Notes: generated from the sequence alone by a model not told the origin. Shown: positions 34,879-44,015, counted from the first letter of the stretch. The stretch is 64,000 nucleotides of DNA from JBFELO01 sp041552055 (GCA_041552055.1 JBFELO010000008.1:1-64000); one strand, 5' to 3'. Numbers and translations are program-made.

Positions 34879-35892
34879 ATGAACGAACTGCGCGTGTACG
34901 ACAGGATCTCGGACGCCGTCGGCTGGACCCCCCTGGTGCGACTGTACCGATCGGTCGAAGGAACCGGCTGCGAGGTATTCGCGAAGCTCGAGTTCCTCAA
35001 CCCGATGGGCAGCGTGAAAGATCGGATCGCCCGCTACATGGTGGAAAAGGCCCTCGCTGACGGCCGTCTCCAGAGCGGCGGTGTCGTGATCGAGAACTCC
35101 TCGGGGAACACGGCCATGGGCCTCGCCATGATGGGGATCCTCGAGGGCCTCCACTGCACGATGGTGGTCCGCCGGCAGACATCCAAGGAGAAGCTCGACA
35201 CCCTGCGGGCGCTCGGGGTCGACCTGGTGTTGGTGGACGGAACCCTGCCCCCCGGGGACCCCGACAGCTACAACCAGGCGGCAAGGCACCTCCTCGCCGA
35301 GAATCCGAGCGCCTTCTCCCCGGATCAACACAACAATCGCGAGAACTCCGAGGCCCACTATCGCTCCACCGGCCCCGAGATCTGGCGGCAGATGGAGGGC
35401 AGGATCGACTATCTGGTGGCGGGTATCGGAACCGGCGGCACGATCTGCGGAGCGTCCCGTTATCTCAAGGAGCAGGACCCGTCAATCCGGGTGATCGCCG
35501 TAGATCCCGAGGGTTCCGTGTTCTACGACTACTTTCACCACGACCGCGTGGGTCTTCCCGGTCGATACCTGCTCGAGGGTCTCGGCGACGAGGAGATCAT
35601 CGGCTGTCCGGACTTCGATCTCATCGACGACATGTACCGGATCACAGACCGAGAAGCGTTCTCAGCGACTCGCGAACTGGCTCGCGCCGAGGCGATTCTC
35701 GCCGGCGGGTCGAGCGGAGCCGCGCTGTGGGGGGTGCGCAAACTGGCCGGATCGCTGGACGCTCCGGCGCGTATCGTGACCCTGTTCCCAGACTCGGGAA
35801 TGCGTTACCTCTCCACGATCTACAGCGACGACTGGATGAGGGAACGGGGATTCCTCGAGCCCGTGGCAGACAGCGCCGCGTCCGAGGGCTAA
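34879..35892 (+). CDS. Cysteine synthase/cystathionine beta-synthase family PLP enzyme
   Basis: 337 residues, fold type II PLP enzyme. Schiff-base Lys47 in NPMGSVKDR; pyridine ring Asn loop SSGNTAMGLA (about 75-84); phosphate loop GIGTGGTICG (about 179-188); serine near the C-terminus in AGGSSGAAL. No CBS regulatory domains. Catalyses beta-replacement on serine or O-acetylserine; true cysteine synthase versus cystathionine synthase cannot be told apart. Annotate as CysK/CBS family. Confidence 0.88.
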   Translation: MNELRVYDRISDAVGWTPLVRLYRSVEGTGCEVFAKLEFLNPMGSVKDRIARYMVEKALADGRLQSGGVVIENSSGNTAMGLAMMGILEGLHCTMVVRRQTSKEKLDTLRALGVDLVLVDGTLPPGDPDSYNQAARHLLAENPSAFSPDQHNNRENSEAHYRSTGPEIWRQMEGRIDYLVAGIGTGGTICGASRYLKEQDPSIRVIAVDPEGSVFYDYFHHDRVGLPGRYLLEGLGDEEIIGCPDFDLIDDMYRITDREAFSATRELARAEAILAGGSSGAALWGVRKLAGSLDAPARIVTLFPDSGMRYLSTIYSDDWMRERGFLEPVADSAASEG

Positions 35893-35929
35893 CCCAGAAT
35901 TCGTGTGCTCACGTGGATCACGGGGAGCG

Positions 35930-36021
35930 CCCGTCTCCGTCTCCGTATCCGTCTCCGTCTCCGAGTCCGGAGAGTCGCTCAGAGCTTCAACCCGGAGACG
36001 GAGACGTGCACGGGAACGGGA
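35930..36021. repeat. Family C hexamer palindrome, copy 3 (convergent gene end)
   Basis: Left arm CCCGTCTCCGTCTCCGTATC and repeats; right arm CCCGGAGACGGAGACGTGCA then CGGGAACGGG. It lies between the convergent cysteine-synthase-like and secreted-protein genes, ahead of a GATACC double palindrome. Confidence 0.75.
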
Positions 36022-36129
36022 CCGCCTCCCCTCCTCACCGGTATTCGTCGCGAGGGCCCCGAGGTGCCGTGCCCGGTGGGGTTTTCGACCCGAGGGACGA
36101 AGTCTACGCTGGGTGAGGTGCATCGCTGG

Positions 36130-36325
36130 ATCCCGATAGCGATACCGATAGCGATACCGACGAATGGTGTCGGTATCGGAATTGGCTTTCGGTATCGGTA
36201 TCGACCGTGCCGTCCTGATCTCAGCCGCGGTGGTTCGATACCGATAGCGATACCGATAGCGATACCGACAATTCGTGACGGTATCGAAGTCGGTTTTCAG
36301 TATTGGTATCGACCATCCCGTCCTG
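36130..36325. repeat. GATACC tandem double palindrome
   Basis: Two consecutive units (about 36131-36225 and 36237-36331). Each has a left arm of repeated GATAGCGATACC and a right arm GGTATCGGTATCGACC or GGTATCGACC. Each is followed by CCGTCCTGATCT and an AGC. Unit spacing is about 105 bases. Fills the rest of the convergent gap; nothing coding is seen. Confidence 0.85.
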
Positions 36326-36375
36326 ATCTGAGCGTAGGTCAGTGGCCGCGGCAGGACACTCGTGAGGAGTGCGCG

Positions 36376-37155
36376 CTACGGCAGATCCGACTGGCGGCCA
36401 ATCACGGCGCGGTACACCGGATCACCGGTCAGTTGATCGACGATGGAAGCGTACCCGTACCAGGCAAAGCTGGGATCTGAGCAGGTGATCTCGGCGTAGC
36501 CGTCGAGCAGTCCATCGACGCCGAAAGCGTCCAGGCTCCTCTGCTGGAGGCCCGCGGTTTCGAACAGGATCGACCCGGAGGCGACCTCTGTACCGTCAGC
36601 GCTGAACACCGTCACCGCGAAAACCGCGGCACTGTCCGGCTCCGGATCGACCGGGAGGTACACGCCCACATTCGTACGAAACAGGCTGTCGTGGCGCAAA
36701 CCCGAGACCCAGCCTGTCGAGGAGACCAGCTGGCCCTTGACCTCCTGGCCGAAGCTGCCGCCCTCCGGTGCCACGGTGTACGTGCGCGAGCTGATCACCA
36801 CCGGGGCCCCATCGAGCGAAAAGACCGTCAGTCCTCCCTTGGTGTTCGTGAGGTCGAACTGCGTCTGAAGGACGTTGCTGAGCGTCAGCTGGGTGCCGGC
36901 CGGAATCTGGATCGGGTCCGTCACCTGGGGTTCGAAAGCGGGCTCGCCATGGCTGATCTCGGGCAGCAACAGAAGGACCACCGAGGTGTCGGTCAGGTTG
37001 GGGTTCAGCACATTGACGTCGGATCGCCAGAGGGTTCCGTTGCGTCCCGGCAGATTCGCCACGGCAGGGATCGTCCCGCCGGGACCGACGAACTGGGCGA
37101 GGGCCTCCGGAACCCACATCAGGGTCACGACCAGCATCAGGACAACGTGGCGCAT
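36376..37155 (-). CDS. Secreted protein with repeated beta-rich domain, function unknown
   Basis: 259 residues. Signal peptide (about 1-21, cleavage near ALAQ). The mature part starts FVGPGGTIPAVANLPGRNGTLWRSDVNVLNPN, a domain that recurs in secreted proteins of some Acidobacteriota-like lineages. Later FRTNVGVYLPVDPEPDSAAVF looks like a second, degenerate copy. All predicted to be beta-rich. ATG at 37155 with GGGAGG upstream; a longer upstream open frame has no support. Function unknown; surface or cell-envelope role is inference. Confidence 0.7.
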   Translation of the reverse strand: MRHVVLMLVVTLMWVPEALAQFVGPGGTIPAVANLPGRNGTLWRSDVNVLNPNLTDTSVVLLLLPEISHGEPAFEPQVTDPIQIPAGTQLTLSNVLQTQFDLTNTKGGLTVFSLDGAPVVISSRTYTVAPEGGSFGQEVKGQLVSSTGWVSGLRHDSLFRTNVGVYLPVDPEPDSAAVFAVTVFSADGTEVASGSILFETAGLQQRSLDAFGVDGLLDGYAEITCSDPSFAWYGYASIVDQLTGDPVYRAVIGRQSDLP

Positions 37156-37415
37156 GGGCAGCCTCCCGATCAAGTCTAACCCGGTCCATGCCTGAACTTT
37201 CGAGTTGGTTTCACATCCATCTCTTCCCCGTTCCCGAAATAAAAGGAAATTCCTGCACGCCCCCCCATCTGGCAGCAACGAGATGGTCTCACCCGCCGTG
37301 ACGGAGACGCAGTTCGGACACGGGAACGGGAAAAACTCAGATTGTCGGAATAGGTGCGACCCGGTCGATCGCGCGTCCACGCGAGATCGAGGTTCAATCC
37401 CGGTGGTAGAATGTG
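37156..37415. other. Divergent gap with GTTCCCG inverted repeat
   Basis: 260 bases between divergent genes. CTTCCCCGTTCCCG (37223-37236) and CACGGGAACGGGAA (37319-37332) form a long-range inverted pair about 82 bases apart, with AAATAAAAGGAAATTCC between. GGTTCAATCCC at 37391-37401 looks like a tRNA T-arm but no acceptor stem matches. No gene seen. Confidence 0.45.
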
Positions 37416-38105
37416 ATGGTGTCTCAGTCAGAACCTCTGACCTGGTCCAGGCCGCTGTTTTCGCCCTTGCTCGAAGCGGCGGTCCGACTCGCCGCACAGG
37501 GCCACTATCACCAGTTCCGAAAACGATCGCCGGACGAGGAGTCGTGCGGCGACCGGGCCGTTGACCCGCTTCCGGAATCATGCATCCCCTACATCACCCA
37601 TCTCATTGGGAGCATGTGCATCCTGGCGCGCCTCGGCGCTCGGGACGAGGTACTGGCCGCCGCCCTGCTGCACGACTACCTCGAAGACGTTCCCGACCCG
37701 GACGGCCGACAAACGATTCAACGCGCAGTGGGTCCCGAGGTCCTCGATCTCGTGCTCGAAGTAACCGAAGACAAACGGGACGACCTGGCCGACAGCGAGA
37801 CCTGGGAAATCCGCAAACGTGAGCAGATCGCGCGGATCGACGCCATGAGCGACGACGCCGTCCTCATCAAGGCCGCCGATCTGCTCCACAACGTCCAGAC
37901 ACTTCTCACCGACCTCGACGCGACGAATCGGACCACCGCGGTCTGGGAGCGGCTCAACGCCGGGCCGGACCGCCAGATGTGGTACTTCACCGCCGTGCTC
38001 GATGCTGCGAGGCGACGCCTCGGCGAGCATCCCTTGGTGCGTGAACTCGAGCGCACCGTCAGCGAGCTCGAAAGGCACGTTGAAAGCCCAGCAGACACTC
38101 CGTGA
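37416..38105 (+). CDS. HD domain phosphohydrolase (RelA/SpoT HD-like)
   Basis: 229 residues. HD motif ALLHDYLEDVPD (about 83-94) after the helix YITHLIGSMCILARLGARDEV, and the following DDAVLIKAADLLHN with KxADxxxN matches the HD_4-type stand-alone domain similar to MESH1/SpoT hydrolases that remove pyrophosphate from (p)ppGpp. No synthetase domain. Start ambiguous between GTG 37413 and ATG 37416; ribosome site is weak. Confidence 0.82.
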   Translation: MVSQSEPLTWSRPLFSPLLEAAVRLAAQGHYHQFRKRSPDEESCGDRAVDPLPESCIPYITHLIGSMCILARLGARDEVLAAALLHDYLEDVPDPDGRQTIQRAVGPEVLDLVLEVTEDKRDDLADSETWEIRKREQIARIDAMSDDAVLIKAADLLHNVQTLLTDLDATNRTTAVWERLNAGPDRQMWYFTAVLDAARRRLGEHPLVRELERTVSELERHVESPADTP

Positions 38106-38179
38106 CCAGTTGGGGGCAAGGACCGGCCCCCAGGAGTGTTCCGTTGATCCGGCTCAGCGGGACTCGGTAGAGTGACACC

Positions 38180-38899
38180 ATGGGGATTCTGGCGATCATC
38201 CAGTTCTCGTTCATGGTCGCCGCCACTCTGGTTTTCGCCTCGGCCGTGATTCTCCTGTCGCTGCTCGGGCTGCGGCGAGCGGCCTACGTTCCGGTGCGGG
38301 CCTGGGCGTGGACCCTGCTCACGACCACCGGAGTGCGGTACCGGGTTCACTGTCTGGAAAACGTACCTCGCTCGGGCTCGTACGTCGTGATCTCCAACCA
38401 CTGCAGCCACCTCGACGGCCCAACATTCGCGCTCGCCCTTCCCCACCCCGTCTATTTCGTGATCAAGAAGGAGCTGGCCAGGATCCCGCTCTGGGGCCTC
38501 GCCGCACGAACGGTTGGTTTCATCGCCGTCGACCGATCCAACTCGGCGCAGGCACTCGCCAAGATGGCCCGCGCCGTGGAGACGGTCCGAGACGGCCGTC
38601 GCGTGCTGGTGTTCGCCGAGGGCACCCGGTCACCCGACGGACACCTCCAACCGTTCAAAAAGGGTGGTTTCCACCTCGCCATCGACGCCCAGGTCCCCAT
38701 CCTGCCGGTGACCGTCAACGGCAGCCACGCGCTGTTCCCGAAGGACGGCGCCGCGGTCCGTCCGGGAACCGTGGACGTGGTCTTCGGCCGCCCTATCCCC
38801 ACCTCCGGGCTCGGCAAGGAACACGTCGACGAACTCATGGCGACAACGCGGCAGGAGATCTTGGCGGCGCGCCGTCAAGATCCGGATTTCATCGAGTGA
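38180..38899 (+). CDS. plsC: 1-acylglycerol-3-phosphate O-acyltransferase
   Basis: 239 residues. One or two N-terminal transmembrane helices (residues 3-30), then motif I NHCSHLD (about 74-80), motif III FAEGTRSPDG (about 141-150), and motif IV VPILPVTVNGS (about 166-176). Adds the second acyl chain to lysophosphatidate in phospholipid synthesis at the inner membrane. Convergent with a TPR gene 14 bases away. Confidence 0.92.
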   Translation: MGILAIIQFSFMVAATLVFASAVILLSLLGLRRAAYVPVRAWAWTLLTTTGVRYRVHCLENVPRSGSYVVISNHCSHLDGPTFALALPHPVYFVIKKELARIPLWGLAARTVGFIAVDRSNSAQALAKMARAVETVRDGRRVLVFAEGTRSPDGHLQPFKKGGFHLAIDAQVPILPVTVNGSHALFPKDGAAVRPGTVDVVFGRPIPTSGLGKEHVDELMATTRQEILAARRQDPDFIE

Positions 38900-38912
38900 T
38901 ACTGGGTGCGGG

Positions 38913-40286
38913 TCAACGGCGTTCGAGGCCCAGAGATTTCAAACCGTTCTCCTCGAACTCCCCGACGATCGCCGGATTCACGCTACGCACCTTCGCAAGC
39001 AGCTTGTGGGCTTCAGCGTCTCGGCCCTGCGCGAACATCGTCTCCACCAGCAGCAGGCGATTTCTGAGCTTGAACATGCCGGCCACCGACTCTCGGTAGG
39101 TCAGCTGCGCGTCGGCATTTCGGAACTTCGTCTCGGCGTTTTCGAGGTCTCCCTGCAGCGCCAGCCGAACACCCTGAATGTGGAGCAGCGTGGGCCAGGC
39201 CTCGCTCATCGACTTCTCGGCTCCCTTGTCTTTCGCCTTTTCGAGCTGCTTCTCGAGTCGACCCTCGAAGGCGCCGGCCGTCTCCCAATCACCCATTTCA
39301 CAGGCGGCTCGATGAGTTGTTACCGTGACGTAGCCCGCCGGGTACGCCTTCTCCACACACTTCGAGTCCGCGTTTGCCAGCAGCTCCCCCCAGGACTGAT
39401 CGAGGTCGAGCTCAACGGTTTCGATCACGCACCGCCACGAGGCGATTTCCCGCCCCATCGCCTCTTCGACGCCCTCCCAGCTCTCGATGGCATCCCAGGC
39501 CCCCGCGATATCGTTCCGGAGCAGGCGTGCATGGACCAGATGCATGTGTGCGGCCCAGAAGTCGGGCCTGATTTCGATCGCGCGCACGACCGACGTCTCG
39601 GCATCGTCGTACCGACCCTGGATCATGTATAGCTCGCCCAGAGAGTCGTGGGGATTGGCCTGATCGGGAGCGATGAACCGGTATGAGGTGAAGTACTCCT
39701 CCGCCTCGGCGAAACGCCCCTGGGCCATAGTGATGTAACCCAACTGGTTGTACGCACCGACCCAGTTGGGAGCGACCTCGAGCAATCGCCGAAACAGTCG
39801 CTCGGCGGTTTCCGACTCGCCGCGATGAAATGCCTGGTTGGCGATGAACTCGATGACCCACGGATCGTCGGGGTGCTTGCTGTAGTACTCGTCGATGAGC
39901 CTTGCCGCGTCGGCCATCCTCTTCTCGTGCCGAGCCTCGGCAAGCTGGATGAAGAACCTTTCACGCTGTTGCAGCCGGTCGAGGTCTGCCGAGAGGACAT
40001 CGTTGAACAGCGCCTTCGCGCGGTCCGGATCGTACCACTCCAACATGTCTGCGAGCAGCAGCTTCGCGAACACGAAGTCGGGATCGAGCTCCAGCGCACG
40101 TTCGAAGTGGGCGCGCGCGTCAGTGCCGTAGAGCTTCATCCGCGCGTCGATGGCAAGCTCGAACTCCTCCAGAGCGGCCGGTGACGACGTGGTCCACTCC
40201 TGTCTGTTGGGGAGCGCGACCAGGCTGATGGCTGCAGCGCCGACCAGCACGACAACCAATCCGATCCACAGGTACTTCCTGTTCAT
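38913..40286 (-). CDS. Membrane-anchored TPR protein, paralogue 1
   Basis: 457 residues with an N-terminal signal-anchor (WIGLVVVLVGAAAISLVAL, about 5-23) followed by at least five TPR-like helix pairs (AHFERALELDPDFVFAKLLL; AERLFRRLLEVAPNWVGAYNQLG; RFAEAEEYFTSYRFIAPDQANPHDSLGELY; DDAETSVVRAIEIRPDFWAAH). No catalytic domain. Nearly co-linear with the next gene over its whole length, so the two arose by tandem duplication. The ATG is at 40286 (GGAGG upstream). Likely protein-protein scaffold in the periplasm. Confidence 0.82.
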   Translation of the reverse strand: MNRKYLWIGLVVVLVGAAAISLVALPNRQEWTTSSPAALEEFELAIDARMKLYGTDARAHFERALELDPDFVFAKLLLADMLEWYDPDRAKALFNDVLSADLDRLQQRERFFIQLAEARHEKRMADAARLIDEYYSKHPDDPWVIEFIANQAFHRGESETAERLFRRLLEVAPNWVGAYNQLGYITMAQGRFAEAEEYFTSYRFIAPDQANPHDSLGELYMIQGRYDDAETSVVRAIEIRPDFWAAHMHLVHARLLRNDIAGAWDAIESWEGVEEAMGREIASWRCVIETVELDLDQSWGELLANADSKCVEKAYPAGYVTVTTHRAACEMGDWETAGAFEGRLEKQLEKAKDKGAEKSMSEAWPTLLHIQGVRLALQGDLENAETKFRNADAQLTYRESVAGMFKLRNRLLLVETMFAQGRDAEAHKLLAKVRSVNPAIVGEFEENGLKSLGLERR

Positions 40287-40443
40287 TCGACCTCCGGGCG
40301 TACGACGCACTTACAGCACGCACTTCTCCCCGCACTGACATTATACGGCGCCCGTGCCGAACAGTTTCGCCACGCCTCCTCCGGATCGGAGAGGCCTACG
40401 ATCGACGGATCTCAACCCGCGCGGTGGTCAGTCCTCCGTGAGG

Positions 40444-41820
40444 TTAGCCCCGATCGAGACCGAGCAGCTGCAGGCCCTCGTCGACAAACTCCCCCGCCAT
40501 CGCCGGGTTAACACTCACCACCCTGGCCAGGAGTTCGTGTGCCGCGGCGTCCTCGCCCTGCGCGAGCAACGTCTCCACCAGCAGCAGACGCGTCTTGAGC
40601 TTGAACAGGCCGAGGCCGGACTCGCGGAAGGTCAGCTGTCCGTCCACGCTGCGGAGCTTCTTCTCTGCGTGTTCGAGGTCACCCTGGAGCGCCAGCCGCA
40701 CGCCCTGCATGTACAGAAGAGCCGGCCACGCTTCGTCCATCGACCTGCCGAGCCCGCCCCGCCTCGCCCGGTCGAGGTGCTTTTCGAGCCGGCCCTCCAA
40801 CCGGACTGCAGTTTCCCAGTCTTCCTCCTGACACGCCACCTGGTGGATCGCCATTGCGGTGTAACTGGATGGGGAAACCCACTCCAGACACGATGATGAA
40901 GCCCTGGCGAGCAGATCGGCTCGTGCCCCGTAGTAGTCGAGTTCGGCGGTTTCGATCGTGCAGCGCCACCCTGCCACCTCTCGCTCTCTGGCTCCCTCCT
41001 GGGCGCTCCACTGAAGAGCAGCCTCGTGCGCGCCCTCGAAGTCGCGCATCATGATCCGCGACAGAATCAGGTGGGGATAGGAATTTAGAAAATCCGACCT
41101 GATACTGATCGCCCGTTCGGTAGATGTCTCTGCGTCCTCGTATAGACCCCGGATGAGGTAGAGCTCGGCCAGCGAGTCGTGAGAGTTGGCGTGATCGGCC
41201 GCGATGAACCGATACGACGTAAAGTACTCCTCCGCCTCGGCGAACCGCCCCTGGGTCATGGTGATGTAGCCGAGCGAGTTGTACGCCGTAACCCAGTTCG
41301 GAGCCACCTCGAGCAGGTGGCGGTAGAGTCTCTCTGCTTCATCGACATCGCCGCGATACTGAACGTCGATCGCCATGGCGTCGATCGCGTAAGGATCGTC
41401 GGGATACTGCTCGATGAAATCCGACGTCAGTTGGGTCGCATCGGCGAATCGGCCCTCGTTCATCGCCCGTTCGCGTTCGATGAAAAACCGCTCGCGGGGG
41501 CGCAAGCCACTCAGGTCCGATCGCATGACCTCGGAGTAGAGCTGCTCCGCGCGTTCGATGTCGCGATGTTTCGCCAATTCGTCAGCCAACAACAGCTTCG
41601 CAAAGAGGAATTCGGGATCCAGCTCGATCGCTCGCTCGAGGTGGCCGATGGCGTCGAGATGGTACAGCTTGGATCGTGCCTCGTTCGCCCGCTCGAACTC
41701 CTCGAGGGCTGCACCGGATCGCGTCGACCACTCTACCTTGCGCGGGAGCGCCACCAGGGTTATGGCGGCAGCCGCCACAAGGACCCCCGCCGCCACGATC
41801 CAGCCGTGCCGTTGTTTCAT
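40444..41820 (-). CDS. Membrane-anchored TPR protein, paralogue 2
   Basis: 458 residues. Signal-anchor (IVAAGVLVAAAAITLVALP) and the same TPR architecture as the gene at 38913. Shared blocks include RLLEVAPNWV or HLLEVAPNWV, LGYITMxQGRFAEAEEYFTS and YRFIAxDxANxHDSL. Divergence is greatest in the third quarter. Both copies are intact. Same strand, 157 bases upstream of paralogue 1. Function unknown. Confidence 0.82.
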   Translation of the reverse strand: MKQRHGWIVAAGVLVAAAAITLVALPRKVEWSTRSGAALEEFERANEARSKLYHLDAIGHLERAIELDPEFLFAKLLLADELAKHRDIERAEQLYSEVMRSDLSGLRPRERFFIERERAMNEGRFADATQLTSDFIEQYPDDPYAIDAMAIDVQYRGDVDEAERLYRHLLEVAPNWVTAYNSLGYITMTQGRFAEAEEYFTSYRFIAADHANSHDSLAELYLIRGLYEDAETSTERAISIRSDFLNSYPHLILSRIMMRDFEGAHEAALQWSAQEGAREREVAGWRCTIETAELDYYGARADLLARASSSCLEWVSPSSYTAMAIHQVACQEEDWETAVRLEGRLEKHLDRARRGGLGRSMDEAWPALLYMQGVRLALQGDLEHAEKKLRSVDGQLTFRESGLGLFKLKTRLLLVETLLAQGEDAAAHELLARVVSVNPAMAGEFVDEGLQLLGLDRG

Positions 41821-41924
41821 CGGCGCCCTCGAAACGAAATCTTGTGAGATGCACGGACTAGCGCCCTGGCTCGCGTCGCGATTTCAACCATTGATCCTCA
41901 CTACGACTAAACGGCACGCCGGTT

Positions 41925-42425
41925 TCAGTCGTCGTCCAACACCCGCCGTCCTCGGGCCAGCACCAGCCGCACCTTGTGCTCCGAGGGCCAGGTCAGCAGC
42001 ATGAGCAGTCCGGCCAGCAGCGCGAACCACGTCCCGACCGTCGGCCCCACACCCCACACCGCGGTCACGAGCCCGAAAACGATGATCAACTCGAGGCGCG
42101 CCAGGACCGATACGAACACCCACAGGTGGCTACGCAACAATCGATCCGGATCCTGGTGCACGGCGAAAGCGCGCCTGGCCCGCTCCAGCCGAGCCCGCGA
42201 GTCGCGCTCTGCCGTGAACGAGATCCACATCGCGGCGGCAGCCGCCACCAAGGTCACCGCCTTGGGCGTCGCGGCCGCAGGCTCGAGGTGGGGCACACGG
42301 TACCCGACCACTATCGCGAGCGGTACCGTCACCAGGAACGCCACCCACACCGTTCGCATTCGAGTCAGCTGACGCGCGACCGCGGCCGACTCGTCCCACC
42401 GAACTCGATCGACGTCGCTGTTCAT
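41925..42425 (-). CDS. Small four-helix membrane protein
   Basis: 166 residues with four hydrophobic stretches (VWVAFLVTVPLAIVVGY; AVTLVAAAAAMWISF; LELIIVFGLVTAVWGVG; WFALLAGLLMLLTW). The start overlaps the stop of the O-antigen ligase gene by ATGA, so translation is coupled. No family recognised; may be an accessory to the ligase. Confidence 0.68.
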   Translation of the reverse strand: MNSDVDRVRWDESAAVARQLTRMRTVWVAFLVTVPLAIVVGYRVPHLEPAAATPKAVTLVAAAAAMWISFTAERDSRARLERARRAFAVHQDPDRLLRSHLWVFVSVLARLELIIVFGLVTAVWGVGPTVGTWFALLAGLLMLLTWPSEHKVRLVLARGRRVLDDD

Positions 42426-43768
42426 ACGCGCTCCTCGTCGTCCTGCCGGATGCGGAACCGGTCAGCCCCCCGGGCGTGTCCGACCCACGCGGCCAACAGG
42501 TACCTGTTCAGCGGCGTCTGAAGCCCGAATCCTACCGCCTCGTGGAGAACGGTGGCGACCAGTGCCAGCGAAGCTCCAGCCAGAGCATATCGGAACTCGC
42601 AACGCATTTGGCGGACGCCTCGCGGCTCGAGTTGGAGGGCCACACCCGCAATCAAGAGCAGCAGTACGGCCGCCCCCACGAGACCTCCTGTCGCCAGCCA
42701 TTCCAACCAGTCGCTGTGCGCCTTCTCGAGAACCTGATTCCCCGTTGCAGGTTTGTCCATCCCGATCACGTGCCGGTAGCTCCCGAGACCACTTCTGAGC
42801 AATGGAGACCGCTGCCACGACTGCAGGGTCCCCCGCCACAGATCCCAACGCGTATTGCCTTCGATCCCCTCCACGATCAGCAGATCACTGAATCCGTCCC
42901 GCACGACGGCGAGCCGCGCAGACGTCAGGGACAGGACCACCACCAAGATCACGCCGACAATCGCGACCCATTTCCAGCTCCACCTGCGTCGAAATCGCCT
43001 CCATAGCGGCAACGTGGTGATCGCGGCGACAGCCAAGAACAGCATGCCGCCACGGGACTCGGAGCGGATCAGTGCGGCGATACCCACTGCGCAGGCGACA
43101 CCAGCAGACAGACCAAGCACCACCGAGCGCTGACGTCCGAGCCCACCCTCGGCCGCGCGCCGCACCGCCCCCGCGAGCAGAATCACGGACGCCGGCACGG
43201 TGAGTTCGACCGCCTGAGCGAAGTGATTCGTGTTGACGAAAGGGCCGTACGGACTGGCGTCCCCGCTGTTGGGCCTCATCAGGAGCACGCGCTCGAGTGC
43301 GCCCGACTCACCCGCCATCCCCAGCAACGAGAGGACGACCCCGGTTGTCGCGAGCACAACGAGCAGTGCTGGAAGCCCGATCCGGGTGATCGCCATTCTG
43401 GCGGCCACGAGGGCAATGCCGAACATCACCACCACCGAAGCCGCGACCTCTGCCGTGGCCCAAGGTGCCAAGGAAATCGTTCCCCATTCGCTCGCCAGAA
43501 CGTGGGCATAGCCGGGCTGGAGGAGGCCGCGAACCGCAGCCGGAAGCGGCACCAGTTGCACAACCACCAGTCCGCCCAACATCCACACGGCCCCACGATG
43601 CAGGGCTGGAACAGCGGGCGGCGTTCTCAGGTCTACCATCATCACGAGTACCAGCACCGCCGTCGCCAACCGAGTGACGGGATCGACGCCGGCAAAGGCG
43701 ATCGTGTTCCCCAACAGAAGGACGCCCAGAAGCACGTGATGTCGGGTCCACATGAGCGTGCGCATCAT
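42422..43768 (-). CDS. O-antigen ligase-like (Wzy_C family) membrane protein
   Basis: 448 residues with ten or more transmembrane helices. The periplasmic-loop motifs of the family are present: YGPFVNTNHFAQAVEL (about 175-190), SRGGMLFL (about 239-246), GLGSYRHV and KAHSDWLEWLATGGLVGA (about 334-351), holding the conserved His. These enzymes join or polymerise glycans on the outer face of the inner membrane. No glycosyltransferase cluster surrounds it, so the substrate is open. Start at ATG 43768 is tentative. Confidence 0.85.
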   Translation of the reverse strand: MMRTLMWTRHHVLLGVLLLGNTIAFAGVDPVTRLATAVLVLVMMVDLRTPPAVPALHRGAVWMLGGLVVVQLVPLPAAVRGLLQPGYAHVLASEWGTISLAPWATAEVAASVVVMFGIALVAARMAITRIGLPALLVVLATTGVVLSLLGMAGESGALERVLLMRPNSGDASPYGPFVNTNHFAQAVELTVPASVILLAGAVRRAAEGGLGRQRSVVLGLSAGVACAVGIAALIRSESRGGMLFLAVAAITTLPLWRRFRRRWSWKWVAIVGVILVVVLSLTSARLAVVRDGFSDLLIVEGIEGNTRWDLWRGTLQSWQRSPLLRSGLGSYRHVIGMDKPATGNQVLEKAHSDWLEWLATGGLVGAAVLLLLIAGVALQLEPRGVRQMRCEFRYALAGASLALVATVLHEAVGFGLQTPLNRYLLAAWVGHARGADRFRIRQDDEERV

Positions 43769-43843
43769 ACCGAGTTTGCTGCCCGAGCGTCGCCTCGGGG
43801 GATGAGGGCCGTAATCGGCCCGACCGTGGGACAAAGACCGCCT
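43769..43843. promoter_or_regulatory. Upstream region of the O-antigen ligase gene
   Basis: Short region before the ligase gene leading into a family A element at 43844. No promoter motif is convincing. Confidence 0.3.
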
Positions 43844-44015
43844 CGGGTGTCAGATAGTCGATCCGAACGGCAGGCCGACGACAGCGCCTCGTGCGGGCGT
43901 GCCGTCTTTGACAGTGTTGGGGACATCGCCACTGCGGTGGAGCGGTTTCATGGGCCCCAACATTGTCTAAGGGGGCACCCGCGGGGAGCGCGTTGGGGAG
44001 AGGGCGCGTTGAAGG
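43844..44015 (-). repeat. Family A palindromic element, copy 4
   Basis: Inverted orientation. On the minus strand it reads CGCGCCCTCTCCCC, CTCCCCGCGGGTGCCCCC, stem TTAGACAATGTTGGGG, loop with CGCTCCACCGCAGTGGCG, stem CCCCAACACTGTCAAAG, right arm GGCACGCCCGCACGAGGCGC, TGTCGTCGGCCTGCC. Lies between a ligase gene and a response regulator, both on the minus strand. Confidence 0.88.

Noticed and set aside
35930..36331. CRISPR array
   Set aside because: Repeats are short simple hexamers with no unique spacers of constant length, and no cas gene is near.
37385..37405. tRNA-like T-arm (GGTTCAATCCC)
   Set aside because: No matching acceptor stem, anticodon arm or D arm could be found around it.
36376..37581. 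Upstream extension of the secreted protein to 401 residues
   Set aside because: The added part has no signal peptide and lies over the divergent promoter gap; the ATG at 37155 gives a clean signal peptide and ribosome site.
43844..44015. Integron attC site
   Set aside because: The GTTGGG/CCCAAC pairing is superficially similar, but the attC R', L' boxes and terminal RYYYAAC/GTTRRRY sites are not at the ends, no integrase is visible, and gene orientation is mixed.
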